Origin: CAYMSF01 sp964392985
Lineage (GTDB): Bacteria > Verrucomicrobiota > Lentisphaeria > Victivallales > Victivallaceae
NCBI GenBank assembly: GCA_964392985.1
Contig: CAYMSF010000009.1
Location: 1-64,000, forward strand
Direction: 5' to 3'
Length of the DNA stretch: 64,000 nt
The notes beneath the pieces are model-generated. The model did no database searches. It was given only the letters and a program-made list of their open reading frames with translations, and was not told where the DNA came from. Each line of letters starts with the position of its first letter. Within the stretch, counting starts at the first letter, position 1. The position numbers and the translations under genes were made by a program. Below are positions 9,164 to 18,189 of this stretch, piece by piece.

Positions 9164-9640
9164 TCAGTAAACAACTTTGTTTTTAAGAGATTTCCACATG
9201 ACAAAAGGTTTTTCACCTTCTCCTCGCAACATCGTTTCTACAGGGACTTTCCGTTCATTAATCGGTAAATTTATTTCATTGTAAATTAATGAGTCGTCAA
9301 ATCCGGCGGCGGCGGCAGTAATTCTTGACGCAGCAAAAAAAAGGCGTTCAATACGCGCCCAGTAAATTGCCCCGAGACACATTGGACATGGCTCACAACT
9401 GGAATAAATAACGCAACCGTTTAATTGAAAACTATTTAGTGTAGCACAGGCACTCCGAATCGCTCCTATTTCTGCATGAGCGGTTGGATCACGTTCCAGA
9501 GTGACCAGATTAGTGCCTGTCGCAATAACTTGCCCATCTTTGACTATCACCGCCCCGAAAGGTCCACCATTGCCTGATTTAACATTTTGGCAGGCGATTG
9601 AAATTGCCATTTTAAGAAAGTTTTTGTGCTGAGCTTTCAT
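9164..9640 (-). CDS. guaD: Guanine deaminase (cytidine-deaminase fold)
   Basis: 158 residues, the usual length for the small bacterial enzyme that converts guanine to xanthine. The zinc site is complete: HAE with the catalytic Glu near 57-59, and PCPMC near 83-87. The stretch ITAAAAGFDDSLIY and the C-terminal FVMWKSLKNK match the B. subtilis GuaD type rather than TadA, whose C-terminus differs. It acts in purine salvage in the cytoplasm. It ends 35 nt before the small membrane-protein gene. A general nucleoside deaminase remains possible. Confidence 0.85.
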   Translation of the reverse strand: MKAQHKNFLKMAISIACQNVKSGNGGPFGAVIVKDGQVIATGTNLVTLERDPTAHAEIGAIRSACATLNSFQLNGCVIYSSCEPCPMCLGAIYWARIERLFFAASRITAAAAGFDDSLIYNEINLPINERKVPVETMLRGEGEKPFVMWKSLKNKVVY

Positions 9641-9962
9641 AATTATTCACATATAAGACTATATACAAAAACCAACAAAAAGCATTGAGGCAAGCTTATT
9701 TCGCATGATTGAGTACAAAACCGTCAACAAAAACTGCTACTAATTTGCTACAATACATATATCATTTATCATCTGTTTTTCAAATGCAATATACCTGTTT
9801 TGACTTAAATGATGACAATGAAATATTTTCCATTCAGTCTTTCATAAATGTTAAATGGAGTCAGTTCATAATAACAGACAGTTCAAAATTGCAATGACAT
9901 ATACAATCAATCATACAGTAGAGAGAAAACAATGGGATTATAAAGAAATATCGTGTATATGT
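9641..9962. other. Intergenic region, 322 bp
   Basis: AT-rich spacer between the kinase gene end and the guanine deaminase start, both on the minus strand. It presumably carries the guaD promoter. I found no convincing hairpin terminator, repeat or RNA gene. A short plus-strand open frame here has no SD and looks non-coding. Confidence 0.6.
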
Positions 9963-11393
9963 TTACTGTAATTTTGTTTCAACGTTTGCAGATATGTCCT
10001 GCAAATATTTGATAGTTTGCGTTGCAGTATTGCGAAATATCTGATTACTACGCAATGGACTGGAATTAAGTTGGTACTGCCATAATTGTATTGCCTGCTG
10101 ATATTTTTGTTGCTGCTCAAGCTTGTACGATTTCTGTTTTATGTCATTGATTGCAAATTCAACATTACGTTTCTCCTCAGCCGTCTTAATTTCAACAATT
10201 TTCTCCTCAATAGACTTCAATAATTCTTTAGCCCTGGAAGAGTATTCAGGATGATCCATCCGTATAACTTGTTCCAGTCTTGCCATGACAACAGGGTATT
10301 GTTGTTCAGAACAATTTGTCGCCATATTGATTGAATTAACGCAATATTCGATAATCTTCCGGTGTTTATTTTCATAGTTACTATAAACAGTTAATATTAC
10401 CGCCGCAATTACAGTAACGAGTAGAATAAATATAAGTTTTTTTACAGAGAAATTTTTAGTTGGTTGATTCTGAGGCGTTTTTTTTGACTGCTTAGCAACC
10501 ACTTCAGGCAAATTTTCGTACTGATTAAGATATGTATTGCATGCATTGATAAAATCTTTCCATTCCGGGAATCTTTCATCTGTTTTTTTCGCAATCATAC
10601 GCATTGTGATGGCGGAGACCGTAGAAGATATTTTTTTATTTAAAGTTTTTGGTTCAGGGGCCTGCTCGCAAAAATGTTTACTGATGATTCCCAGAGATGT
10701 TGCGGCATCAAACGGCGGTTGTCCGGTAAGCATCTGGTAAAGAGTACACCCTAGCGAGTACATGTCGGCGTGAAAATCTAAAGTTCCACTGCGAGCTTGT
10801 TCCGGACTAACATAGTATGGGGAGCCTACAATTGTACCGCATTGTGTTAACTCTTCCTGTTCTGAACCTGCTATTTTAGAAATCCCCAGGTCTAACAGTT
10901 TAATCATACCGTCATCGGAAAGCATAATATTTGACGGTTTAACGTCCCGGTGAATAAGTTGATGTTTTCTCCAGGCGTAATCCAAGGTTGCTGCCACATC
11001 ACGCGCGATTTTTAAAGCATTTTTCTCATCAAGGAATTTTTGTTCTTTAATAATTTCTGCAAGATTTTTTCCGCGGACGTACATCATTGAAAAAAAACAG
11101 ACATCATCCTCTATCCCGGCCTCTATCGCCTGAACGATATTGGGGTGCTCAATTTTAGCCAGAGTCCTCACCTCAAGAAAAAAGCGTTCAAGTGAATATT
11201 TGTTATTGACTAATGCCGGCAAAAGAATCTTAAGGGCAACCAAACGGCGCATGGATTTCTGCTCCGCCAAATAAACTTCACCCATACCGCCAATACCAAT
11301 AGGTCGCAACAACGTATAATCGCCAACAGTTTTCAATCGCAAAAAAGCCGTCTGTTGTTCCAGGTCGCTGTTATCTGTATCTGTTGGACACAT
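9963..11393 (-). CDS. Hanks-type Ser/Thr protein kinase, one TM
   Basis: 476 residues from ATG 11393; a TTG three codons upstream (11402) is possible but neither has a clear SD. Kinase motifs are complete (numbered from the TTG): glycine loop GIGGMGEVY at 36-44, Lys58 in VALK, HRDVKPSN at 151-158, and DLG at 171-173 in place of DFG, which is frequent in bacterial kinases. A TM helix at about 327-346 separates it from a periplasmic part rich in charged, coiled-coil-like sequence and with no PASTA repeats. It follows arnD by 25 nt, so it may be transcribed with the arnA-arnT-arnD genes and may link envelope state to signalling. Confidence 0.9.
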   Translation of the reverse strand: MCPTDTDNSDLEQQTAFLRLKTVGDYTLLRPIGIGGMGEVYLAEQKSMRRLVALKILLPALVNNKYSLERFFLEVRTLAKIEHPNIVQAIEAGIEDDVCFFSMMYVRGKNLAEIIKEQKFLDEKNALKIARDVAATLDYAWRKHQLIHRDVKPSNIMLSDDGMIKLLDLGISKIAGSEQEELTQCGTIVGSPYYVSPEQARSGTLDFHADMYSLGCTLYQMLTGQPPFDAATSLGIISKHFCEQAPEPKTLNKKISSTVSAITMRMIAKKTDERFPEWKDFINACNTYLNQYENLPEVVAKQSKKTPQNQPTKNFSVKKLIFILLVTVIAAVILTVYSNYENKHRKIIEYCVNSINMATNCSEQQYPVVMARLEQVIRMDHPEYSSRAKELLKSIEEKIVEIKTAEEKRNVEFAINDIKQKSYKLEQQQKYQQAIQLWQYQLNSSPLRSNQIFRNTATQTIKYLQDISANVETKLQ

Positions 11394-11418
11394 AAATGAC
11401 AAACCAATATGTTAATTG

Positions 11419-12306
11419 TTATAAAGCTTTCTGGCAGGCTAACCAGCCTTCTCTTCCCGGGAATGATTCAGGTACAATTCGACCGAATGGAATTGTTCCT
11501 GCGTCTCGCACCAACTCTCCCAGCGTAACAAATTCCCATCCCTTCTTTTGTGTTTTATCAAGAAAATCCTCAAACATTGGCAAACATTTCCCGCCTTCTG
11601 CCTCTGCATGAATTGTCAATACGTTAAGTTTACCGGGCTGCAGTAAAGAAAGCATATATTCGTTATAGTTATTGTCATTAATTCCATTCCTCCCTATAAT
11701 TTCGTCGTATGTCGGAAGAGTAACCGGTACTTGAATCTGAGCGTTTGGAACTCCTTTAACTTCCGGTCTGAATATTGAACTACCGCGGCAGTCACTATTA
11801 AACTTGAATTTAAGTTTGCTTTTAGCCATTAAAGTTGCATCATTACACCGCCATCCCGGCATGGCAGAACTTACCGGGGGAGATCCGGTAATATCGGCAA
11901 GCAAGTCGTAACCTTTTTTAAAAGAGAGATAAAGCTCATCTTCGCTCATCGTTTCCACTTTTGCCTGTAATTGGTGATGATCCCATGCATGCAAACCAAC
12001 CTCGTGTCCTTCTTCCGCCGTTTTTTTTATGATTACAGAGTGATGTTTACCAATTTGCGGTCCTGGGAAAATAGTCCCCATAAAAAGTATTTCCGGTCCA
12101 TACAGACTGGCGGCATTGGAACGTAACATTTTCCACAAAAATGCCGGCTTCAGTAAACGCCACAAATGTCTTCCCATATTATCCGGACCTACGGAAAAAT
12201 AGAAAGTACCTTTAATTTTGTGCTGCCGGAGAACCCGGCAAAGATTGGGAACCCCAATTTTGGTTCCCCGGAAAGTATCAACGTCAATCCTTAGTCCGAT
12301 TTTCAT
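11419..12306 (-). CDS. arnD: ArnD-type 4-deoxy-4-formamido-L-arabinose-phosphoundecaprenol deformylase
   Basis: 295 residues. Removes the formyl group from undecaprenyl-phosphate-Ara4FN at the cytoplasmic membrane face, before flipping and transfer. Very close to E. coli ArnD: GLRIDVDTFRG at 3-13 (metal Asp), SVGPDNMGRHLWRL, WKMLRSNAASLYG, HEVGLHAWDHH with metal His, NSDCRG, IPVTLPTYDE-type and TIHAEAEGG segments are all present. NodB/polysaccharide deacetylase fold. The start is 3 nt after the arnT stop. The identity is secure by motif; the deformylation role assumes the standard Arn pathway. Confidence 0.95.
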   Translation of the reverse strand: MKIGLRIDVDTFRGTKIGVPNLCRVLRQHKIKGTFYFSVGPDNMGRHLWRLLKPAFLWKMLRSNAASLYGPEILFMGTIFPGPQIGKHHSVIIKKTAEEGHEVGLHAWDHHQLQAKVETMSEDELYLSFKKGYDLLADITGSPPVSSAMPGWRCNDATLMAKSKLKFKFNSDCRGSSIFRPEVKGVPNAQIQVPVTLPTYDEIIGRNGINDNNYNEYMLSLLQPGKLNVLTIHAEAEGGKCLPMFEDFLDKTQKKGWEFVTLGELVRDAGTIPFGRIVPESFPGREGWLACQKAL

Positions 12307-12309
12307 GAT

Positions 12310-13989
12310 TCACATCCGGAATTTTAATAGTACCAACTCGTCTTTTTTTACTTTATGTTCGTAAACTGTAACCATGTTTTTGTCGATTTTTACAGAATCG
12401 GTATCAGCAAGAATTACCGCCTTCGCGCCATCTTTGGATAATCGCAAAGTTTCAAGAGTTGACGAATTCAGTTCCGGAACCGTTGTCCCAAGATAAAAGA
12501 CCGCGGCTCCTTCAATGCGTTCAGTGGGGGATAAAAGATAAACAACATCTCCATCACGCAAATATTTTGCGGCGACAGAAAAGATATCGGCGGTGGAGTT
12601 TTTATGATTAAAAGTTTTTAAAATAACAGAGTCTATTGCTACATAGGTCACCGCGACCCCAAATAAAATACCGATAGCAATAATACCCGGATGACGTCCT
12701 TTTTTTATCCAAAAACCAAAAACAATCAATCCAGCTGAAGCGAATAAACAAAAAATCAAGCTAAGGCACGAATTGATTGGGACTTTAAGTATGAATGCAA
12801 CGATGAGCAGAAGAAATGGCGATAATGTCACCAACGTTGCCAAAAGTGACGTAATAATGCGAATAATTAACTCGATTCTATATTTTGCCGGCAAAATAAC
12901 TTTACCTTCGATTATTGGTGCAAGAAAAATTGCCGCCAATAACGCCATGGCGCCAAATAATGGCAATAAATAAACTTGACGTTTGCCTGCCGAAAAGGTG
13001 AGCAACAGAAACGGTACAATCAACCAACAGAGAATAAAGAGTAATTGGGAGTTTTTTAATGTTTGTTTGAATTTGTTGAAATAGAAACATAAAGCAACCA
13101 GCAGGAATATTGTCCAAGGTTGAAATTGTTCGGGAAATTTCAATAAGTAATAATAGAACGGCTCGACATGTTCCGAATGGCTACCGAGGAAACGACCAAA
13201 ATTATTAGTCCATACAACGGTATAAACGGCATTATAACCCGACGAATTATAGAGCGCCAATAACCATAGGCAAAACGGGATAAAACTGAGCATTGCGCCA
13301 ATGAAAAGTCCCAACCAGTTTATCCAACTAATTTTTTTCTTGATGATCATATCGTCAAGAACTAACCAACATGCCAGAGCCGCGCATGGTATCGCCAGAC
13401 CGACTAATGACTTTGTAAGTATGGCTCCACCTAGCGCAATTGCAAAAAACAGAAACCACCAATTACGTTGACGCCATGTTCTGGAATCAGCAAAACAATA
13501 AAAAGACAGCATGACCAATATGATAAATCCACAAAGGAGAATATCAGTCATGCATTTCCTGCTGTTATTCCAATAACGTGCAGATGTTGCTAGAAGTATT
13601 CCGGCCAGCAACGCCGTGAAATTTGAATACCCCATTCGTCTCGTCAGAAGAAAAATTCCAATAACGCCAACCATTCCAGCGATGGCGGCAGGCAGTTTCA
13701 CCGCGAATGGGATTCTTCCAAACGTTTTTATGGAAATGCTTTCCAACCATAGGAACAGTGGTGGGGTTTCAAGAAAAGGAGAACCATTTAATCGCGGTTC
13801 AATCCAATTACCCTTTATCGCCGTTTCTGTAGCTATTCCTGCAATCCTGGGCTCATCAGCTCCCCAAAGTTGCCGTTCATCAAGTCCGGCAAAAAACAGC
13901 AGGCTGGAGAACACAATCATAACCAGCAACCATTGAACCGGCGTAATAGTATTAAGCCAGGTTCTGAATTTTTCAACTGTTGCCGTCAT
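12310..13989 (-). CDS. arnT: ArnT-like undecaprenyl-phosphate aminoarabinose transferase (GT83)
   Basis: 559 residues. PMT-family membrane glycosyltransferase that moves the sugar from undecaprenyl phosphate to lipid A or another envelope acceptor on the periplasmic side. The first periplasmic loop contains WGADEPRIAGIA with the Asp-Glu motif typical of ArnT/PMT, and LETPPLFLWL (family KPPL-type motif). About 11-12 TM helices follow and a C-terminal soluble domain of about 110 residues. It lies between arnA and arnD (22 nt and 3 nt gaps), which fixes it in the Arn pathway. A second, different copy is at 54607-56355. Confidence 0.9.
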   Translation of the reverse strand: MTATVEKFRTWLNTITPVQWLLVMIVFSSLLFFAGLDERQLWGADEPRIAGIATETAIKGNWIEPRLNGSPFLETPPLFLWLESISIKTFGRIPFAVKLPAAIAGMVGVIGIFLLTRRMGYSNFTALLAGILLATSARYWNNSRKCMTDILLCGFIILVMLSFYCFADSRTWRQRNWWFLFFAIALGGAILTKSLVGLAIPCAALACWLVLDDMIIKKKISWINWLGLFIGAMLSFIPFCLWLLALYNSSGYNAVYTVVWTNNFGRFLGSHSEHVEPFYYYLLKFPEQFQPWTIFLLVALCFYFNKFKQTLKNSQLLFILCWLIVPFLLLTFSAGKRQVYLLPLFGAMALLAAIFLAPIIEGKVILPAKYRIELIIRIITSLLATLVTLSPFLLLIVAFILKVPINSCLSLIFCLFASAGLIVFGFWIKKGRHPGIIAIGILFGVAVTYVAIDSVILKTFNHKNSTADIFSVAAKYLRDGDVVYLLSPTERIEGAAVFYLGTTVPELNSSTLETLRLSKDGAKAVILADTDSVKIDKNMVTVYEHKVKKDELVLLKFRM

Positions 13990-14011
13990 ATGACGCTCCA
14001 GGATTTAAGAA

Positions 14012-16006
14012 CTATTCCGACTTGAATTCACCGGAACTGATTGCTTCCTGGAGGAAGAAATCCAGAGTTGTACCTATTGAAGCCTCCAGCTTAACTTCCG
14101 GTTTCCATCCCAACAAACGCATTGCGTTCTTAATACTTGGGCGGCGATGTTGCACATCCTGATACCCTTTGCCGTAAAAAGATCCGCTTTCAACAATGAG
14201 ATAGCCGGCGAAAGGCGGGAATTTTTTGCGTAATGGATGCTTTGTGAATTTTTTAACCAACATTTCAGCCATTTCTTTGATGCTTGCTTCGTTATCCGGA
14301 TTGCCGATATTGATGATTTGACCATCGCAAACGCCATTATTGTTCTCAATGATTTGAAATAGTGCTTCAATGCCTTCACTAATATCAACAAAACAACGTT
14401 TCTGCGCGCCGCCATCAACAAGCTGAATTGGAGAACCTTGCACCAAGTTGAGAATCAATTGTGTAATGGCTCTGGAGCTGCCAATTCTAGCGGATGTCAG
14501 GCTGTCTAATTTAGGTCCAATCCAATTGAACGGACGGAATAATGTAAATTTCAGTCCTTCCTTAACACCATACGCCCAAATAACTCTGTCAAGTAATTGC
14601 TTACTGCTTGAATAAATCCACCGCTGCATGCGGATTGGTCCAGTTACCAATTTAGAGTTATCTTCGTCAAAATTATCGTCCTCACACATTCCATAAACTT
14701 CAGAGGTTGAAGGGAATATTATCCTTTTCTTGTATTTGACACAATATCTGACAATCCGCAAATTCTCTTCAAAGTCAAGTTCAAAAACCCGCAATGGATT
14801 TCTGGTATACTCAATCGGTGTGGCAATTGCCACCAATGGTAACACAATGTCACATTTACGAATATGATATTCAATCCACTCACGATGAATAGAAATATCG
14901 CCTTCACGAAAATTAAAATTGGGACGACCTAATAAATGGTCAATATAGTTTGACCTTAAATCCAGCCCGTAAACTTCATACTTTCCACTTGCCAGCAAAC
15001 GTTCACTTAAATGACTGCCGATAAAACCGTTAACCCCAAGAATCAATACGCTCTTGCGACGCGATGCCTCTTTAGCAAGACGTGGTTCAACACCGAAAAC
15101 CATATTTTCAACGATTCTGGTTTCGGCAGCAAATTGGTTACCTGACATTAAAACCCCATTCTCCAATTGGGCCGATTCAACCTGAACTGCGCCTTTGCCA
15201 CAGGCAATAATCAATGGTTGATGACAAATTACGGTTCCAGGTTTGACTTTTACAGTGGACTTTACTTCAGCGACATCCCAGAATAAACACTTCCTGTCCC
15301 CCATATAACTGAATGCTCCAGGATATGGACGTGTTATAGCCCTTACCAAATTTCTTATTTCTGTCGCGGATTGATTCCATTTAATTTCGCCATCAGCAGG
15401 TTTTCTGCCGCCAAAATAGCTTGCCTTGGATTCATCTTGTTTTTTTCTTGAGGTCTTCCCCTTTTTCAGTTCCGGCAATACTTTGTTAAGTAGAACCGAG
15501 GCTGCTTCGGCAGCTTTAACGTGAACGTCACGGGCAGTGTCATTATCAGCTATAGTAATCTTTTGCTGAGCAACAATATCACCGTTATCCGGCTTGGCAG
15601 TCATATAATGTAAAGTTACACCTGTTTCCTTCTCGCCGTTTATAATTGCCCAGTTGATAGGAACCCTGCCACGATAAGCGGGCAGAAGAGAACCATGTAA
15701 ATTCAAACATCCCTTTGCCGGGATATTCAGTATTTCACTCTTAATCATGTCACGAAAATAAAAAGAGAAAATAATGTCCGGCTTTAACTGCTTGATTTTT
15801 TCAACCCAGACCGGATGATTAATATCTTCCGGGGCAAAAACAGGCAGTCCTTTTTCACAAGCTAACTCCGCAACGGAGTCAAACCAAATATTTTCATTTA
15901 GACTGTCCTTGTGCGTAAAAACTCCGGCAATTTCAATTTTGTTTTTTAATAATGCCTTAATTCCAACGCATCCAATATTGTGATAGCCCAGTACAACACA
16001 TCTCAT
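14012..16006 (-). CDS. arnA: Bifunctional UDP-Ara4N formyltransferase / UDP-glucuronate C4'' decarboxylase
   Basis: 664 residues, matching the E. coli enzyme (660). The N-terminal half (1-305) is a formyltransferase with NLHGSLLP containing the catalytic Asn and His and the Asp 38 residues later in PDNGDIVAQ. The C-terminal half (315-664) is a short-chain dehydrogenase decarboxylase with the GVNGFIGSH NAD loop, PSTSEVYG, YSxSKxxxD and QKRCFVDI. It oxidises and decarboxylates UDP-GlcA, and formylates UDP-Ara4N after ArnB acts. I chose ATG 16006 because GGAG lies 7 nt upstream and MRCVVLGYHNIG aligns with the ArnA start; an open frame extends 18 codons further. First gene of arnA-arnT-arnD-kinase. 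Confidence 0.95.
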   Translation of the reverse strand: MRCVVLGYHNIGCVGIKALLKNKIEIAGVFTHKDSLNENIWFDSVAELACEKGLPVFAPEDINHPVWVEKIKQLKPDIIFSFYFRDMIKSEILNIPAKGCLNLHGSLLPAYRGRVPINWAIINGEKETGVTLHYMTAKPDNGDIVAQQKITIADNDTARDVHVKAAEAASVLLNKVLPELKKGKTSRKKQDESKASYFGGRKPADGEIKWNQSATEIRNLVRAITRPYPGAFSYMGDRKCLFWDVAEVKSTVKVKPGTVICHQPLIIACGKGAVQVESAQLENGVLMSGNQFAAETRIVENMVFGVEPRLAKEASRRKSVLILGVNGFIGSHLSERLLASGKYEVYGLDLRSNYIDHLLGRPNFNFREGDISIHREWIEYHIRKCDIVLPLVAIATPIEYTRNPLRVFELDFEENLRIVRYCVKYKKRIIFPSTSEVYGMCEDDNFDEDNSKLVTGPIRMQRWIYSSSKQLLDRVIWAYGVKEGLKFTLFRPFNWIGPKLDSLTSARIGSSRAITQLILNLVQGSPIQLVDGGAQKRCFVDISEGIEALFQIIENNNGVCDGQIINIGNPDNEASIKEMAEMLVKKFTKHPLRKKFPPFAGYLIVESGSFYGKGYQDVQHRRPSIKNAMRLLGWKPEVKLEASIGTTLDFFLQEAISSGEFKSE

Positions 16007-16224
16007 AGTTTGACTCCAATGTTCTTTAGTATGACAGTAAGCATTAACCCTTTTTAACACAGCATATTTTTTAATATAGCAGTCTGAAAGCGTTTTTTCT
16101 ATTCTTAATAATTAAAAATATTGCATAAATTCATACGCTAAACAATGTGGCGACTCAGCCCAAAGTGGATATTGTAATAAAGAGTATTTATGGCAGATGT
16201 ATGTTGATCAGTAAATTTTGTGTT

Positions 16225-16404
16225 ATTTAACTTCATGTAAGCACTTTGTCATAAATAACTGAAATAATAGGAATTATATGACTATGGATGATATATTGCA
16301 TGAGATGGGTTTCACTCGATGAGAGCAACGTGCGGGTTCAAGCGCATGCAATAATCGCCATGAAGTTAAATTTATGTTTCATCTATGTTATTACAAAGTG
16401 CTTA
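16225..16404. repeat. Crossed inverted repeats A-B-A'-B'
   Basis: A is 16225-16237 (ATTTAACTTCATG) and its exact inverse A' is 16359-16371. B is 16238-16249 (TAAGCACTTTGT) and its exact inverse B' is 16393-16404. A and B touch each other; A' and B' are 21 bp apart. The order is crossed, not nested, so this is neither a simple hairpin nor a standard terminator. Both pairs are perfect. It could be a pseudoknot-capable RNA, paired protein-binding sites, or the worn ends of a mobile element. Confidence 0.75.
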
Positions 16405-16688
16405 TTGGAAGATGCCTATTTTTGAGTTAAATGGAATGTTAAAAGTGATTTTCCAGGAATGAAACATCATCTTTTTATACCGCTAATTAATTTTACGTAG
16501 TCCGATTATACCACAAAATGCCCGAGCGTCACGATCTACCGTTTTAGATTAAAACATTTCGACTGAAATTTCTTCTTGTCCTCTCGCTTTGTGAAATATC
16601 ATCAATAATAAAACAAAAGAAGATAAAATATTATAATATATCTAAAAATTAATACATAACTACTTTATTATAATAATCTTATATCAAT

Positions 16689-16714
16689 CCATCCCAAATG
16701 GCTTCATTTGATGG
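16689..16714 (+). other. Hairpin upstream of nusA
   Basis: CCATC (16689-16693) pairs with GATGG (16710-16714), and AAATG (16696-16700) with CATTT (16705-16709), leaving a GCTT loop and a CC bulge. No T-run follows on the plus strand, so it is not a typical terminator. It lies upstream of the candidate nusA promoter. Confidence 0.4.
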
Positions 16715-16767
16715 GTTGCCTGGCATGACATGAGTTATCTTTTGTCCATTAAACTTCAGGAATCCTC

Positions 16768-16795
16768 TTGATAGTTGAATAAACTAGACTATATT
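16768..16795 (+). promoter_or_regulatory. Candidate sigma70-type promoter for nusA operon
   Basis: TTGATA at 16768-16773 and TATATT at 16790-16795 with a 16-bp spacer. It predicts a transcript start near 16802 and a leader of about 135 nt before the nusA ATG. Judged by eye only in an AT-rich region, so chance matches are likely. Confidence 0.35.
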
Positions 16796-16936
16796 ACCTT
16801 TCACTATGTGTGTACATTTTTAAAGGCGGTGTAGATTTTACCGCATTTTACGTTGGCAAAGTTAAATTTTGCCTGTAAATTCATTTATTTCTTGGTTTTG
16901 AATTTGGAATGCAAAGAATGCAGAAAGGGACAGAGC

Positions 16937-18166
16937 ATGAGCAACGAATTACTTACTATTCTAGAATATATTGAACAGGAACGCGGAATCAGCCGTGACG
17001 TTCTGGTACATGCGGTTGAAACCGCCTTGCTGTCTGCGGCACGCAAAAGCATTCATCCCGCCAGTAATTTGACGGTAAAAGTGGATCCGGAAACCGGAAC
17101 AATTCGTGCATGGGCAAAATTGGAGGTTGTAGAAGCGTCTCCCAATAACGATCAGATTTTACTCAAGGACGCTCATTCAAAATTACAAAATGTTAAAATT
17201 GGTGAATTCATTGACTGGGAAGTAACTCCAAGTAATTTTGGAAGAATTGCCGCGCTGAGTGCCAAACAAGCAATTATGCAACATCTGCGACAGGCGGAGA
17301 AAGAAACAGTACGCAAGGAGTTTGCGAGTCAAATGGGGCAGATAATCAATGGTACAGTTCGCCGTATTGAGCATGGAAATATCATTATTGACTTCCAAAA
17401 AGCTGAAGGGGTATTGTCCAATATGGACAAAATTCCCGGAGAAAACTATGTACCGGGAGACCGGATTAACGTACTTCTTGTTGACGTTGATTCCCATAGT
17501 TCTGGTCCAAGCTTGATTGTATCGCGTAGCAATCCGGATTTTGTAAAACGTCTTTTTGAACGTGAAGTAAGTGAAATTCATGACGGTATTGTAGAAATCA
17601 TGAGTATTGCCAGGGATCCAGGCAACCGCACTAAAATCGCAGTTAAAAGCAATGAAGACAGGGTGGACCCTGTCGGTGCATGCGTTGGCATGCGCGGAAT
17701 GCGGGTTAAAAATATAATGTCAGAATTGAATAATGAAAGAATTGATATAATTCCGTTTGATGATGACATAAAACAGTATGCTATGAATGCTTTACAACCA
17801 GCAAAAGTTCAATCTGTTACGGTAAAAGAACGAAATATTCTGCATGTGTCAGTTACCCCGGAGCAGTCCAATCTGGCGTGTGGCAAAAAATTGCAAAATA
17901 TCAATCTTGCCTCTAAATTGCTAAAATATAAGATTGTACTTGACATAGAAACTCCCAAAAAAGTTGAGTCCATGGAAGAAAAAATTAACAAAGCATCAAA
18001 ACATCTCTCAGATGTGTTTGGTATTTCCGATAATTCTGCTCACCGGTTAGTTGAGAACGGTTTTGTTTCGCCTGAAGACCTGAAAGCTGCAGGACAGGAA
18101 CAACTTGCAAATATCACCGGAATTGAACCAGGTGATATTGAGCTTATTATCACCAAATTACAATGA
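16937..18166 (+). CDS. nusA: Transcription termination/antitermination factor NusA
   Basis: 409 residues. Binds RNA polymerase and RNA to modulate pausing, termination and antitermination. An N-terminal polymerase-binding domain (1-130, with ILEYIEQERG at the start), an S1 domain (about 132-200), two KH domains (about 205-340, including VGACVGMRGMRVKNI) and a short C-terminal helix-hairpin-helix region ending at residue 409. ATG 16937 is preceded by AAAGGGA 6 nt upstream; the frame stays open to a TTG at 16853 but that extension does not resemble NusA. rimP, usually upstream of nusA, is absent here. The stop overlaps a possible ATG of infB. Confidence 0.95.
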   Translation: MSNELLTILEYIEQERGISRDVLVHAVETALLSAARKSIHPASNLTVKVDPETGTIRAWAKLEVVEASPNNDQILLKDAHSKLQNVKIGEFIDWEVTPSNFGRIAALSAKQAIMQHLRQAEKETVRKEFASQMGQIINGTVRRIEHGNIIIDFQKAEGVLSNMDKIPGENYVPGDRINVLLVDVDSHSSGPSLIVSRSNPDFVKRLFEREVSEIHDGIVEIMSIARDPGNRTKIAVKSNEDRVDPVGACVGMRGMRVKNIMSELNNERIDIIPFDDDIKQYAMNALQPAKVQSVTVKERNILHVSVTPEQSNLACGKKLQNINLASKLLKYKIVLDIETPKKVESMEEKINKASKHLSDVFGISDNSAHRLVENGFVSPEDLKAAGQEQLANITGIEPGDIELIITKLQ

Positions 18167-18189
18167 CAATAAACCGGAAGGATAGTGGC

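Larger units (their letters stand above)
16007..16936. other. Large divergent intergenic region with inverted repeats
   Basis: About 930 bp between arnA (minus) and nusA (plus), so it must carry both promoters. It holds two 12-13 bp inverted-repeat pairs in crossed order (separate entry), a hairpin at 16689-16714 and a candidate nusA promoter at 16768-16795. No ORF here looks coding. The middle (16270-16400) has higher GC than the rest and may be a remnant of a lost or mobile element. Confidence 0.6.

Noticed and set aside
9709..9897. 62-codon plus-strand frame before guaD
   Set aside because: No SD, no recognisable domain, in a promoter region.
16225..16404. Integron attC site or CRISPR repeat
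   Set aside because: The arms are crossed not nested, lack RYYYAAC/GTTRRRY ends and do not recur.
16689..16714. Rho-independent terminator upstream of nusA
   Set aside because: A hairpin but with no T-run on either strand.
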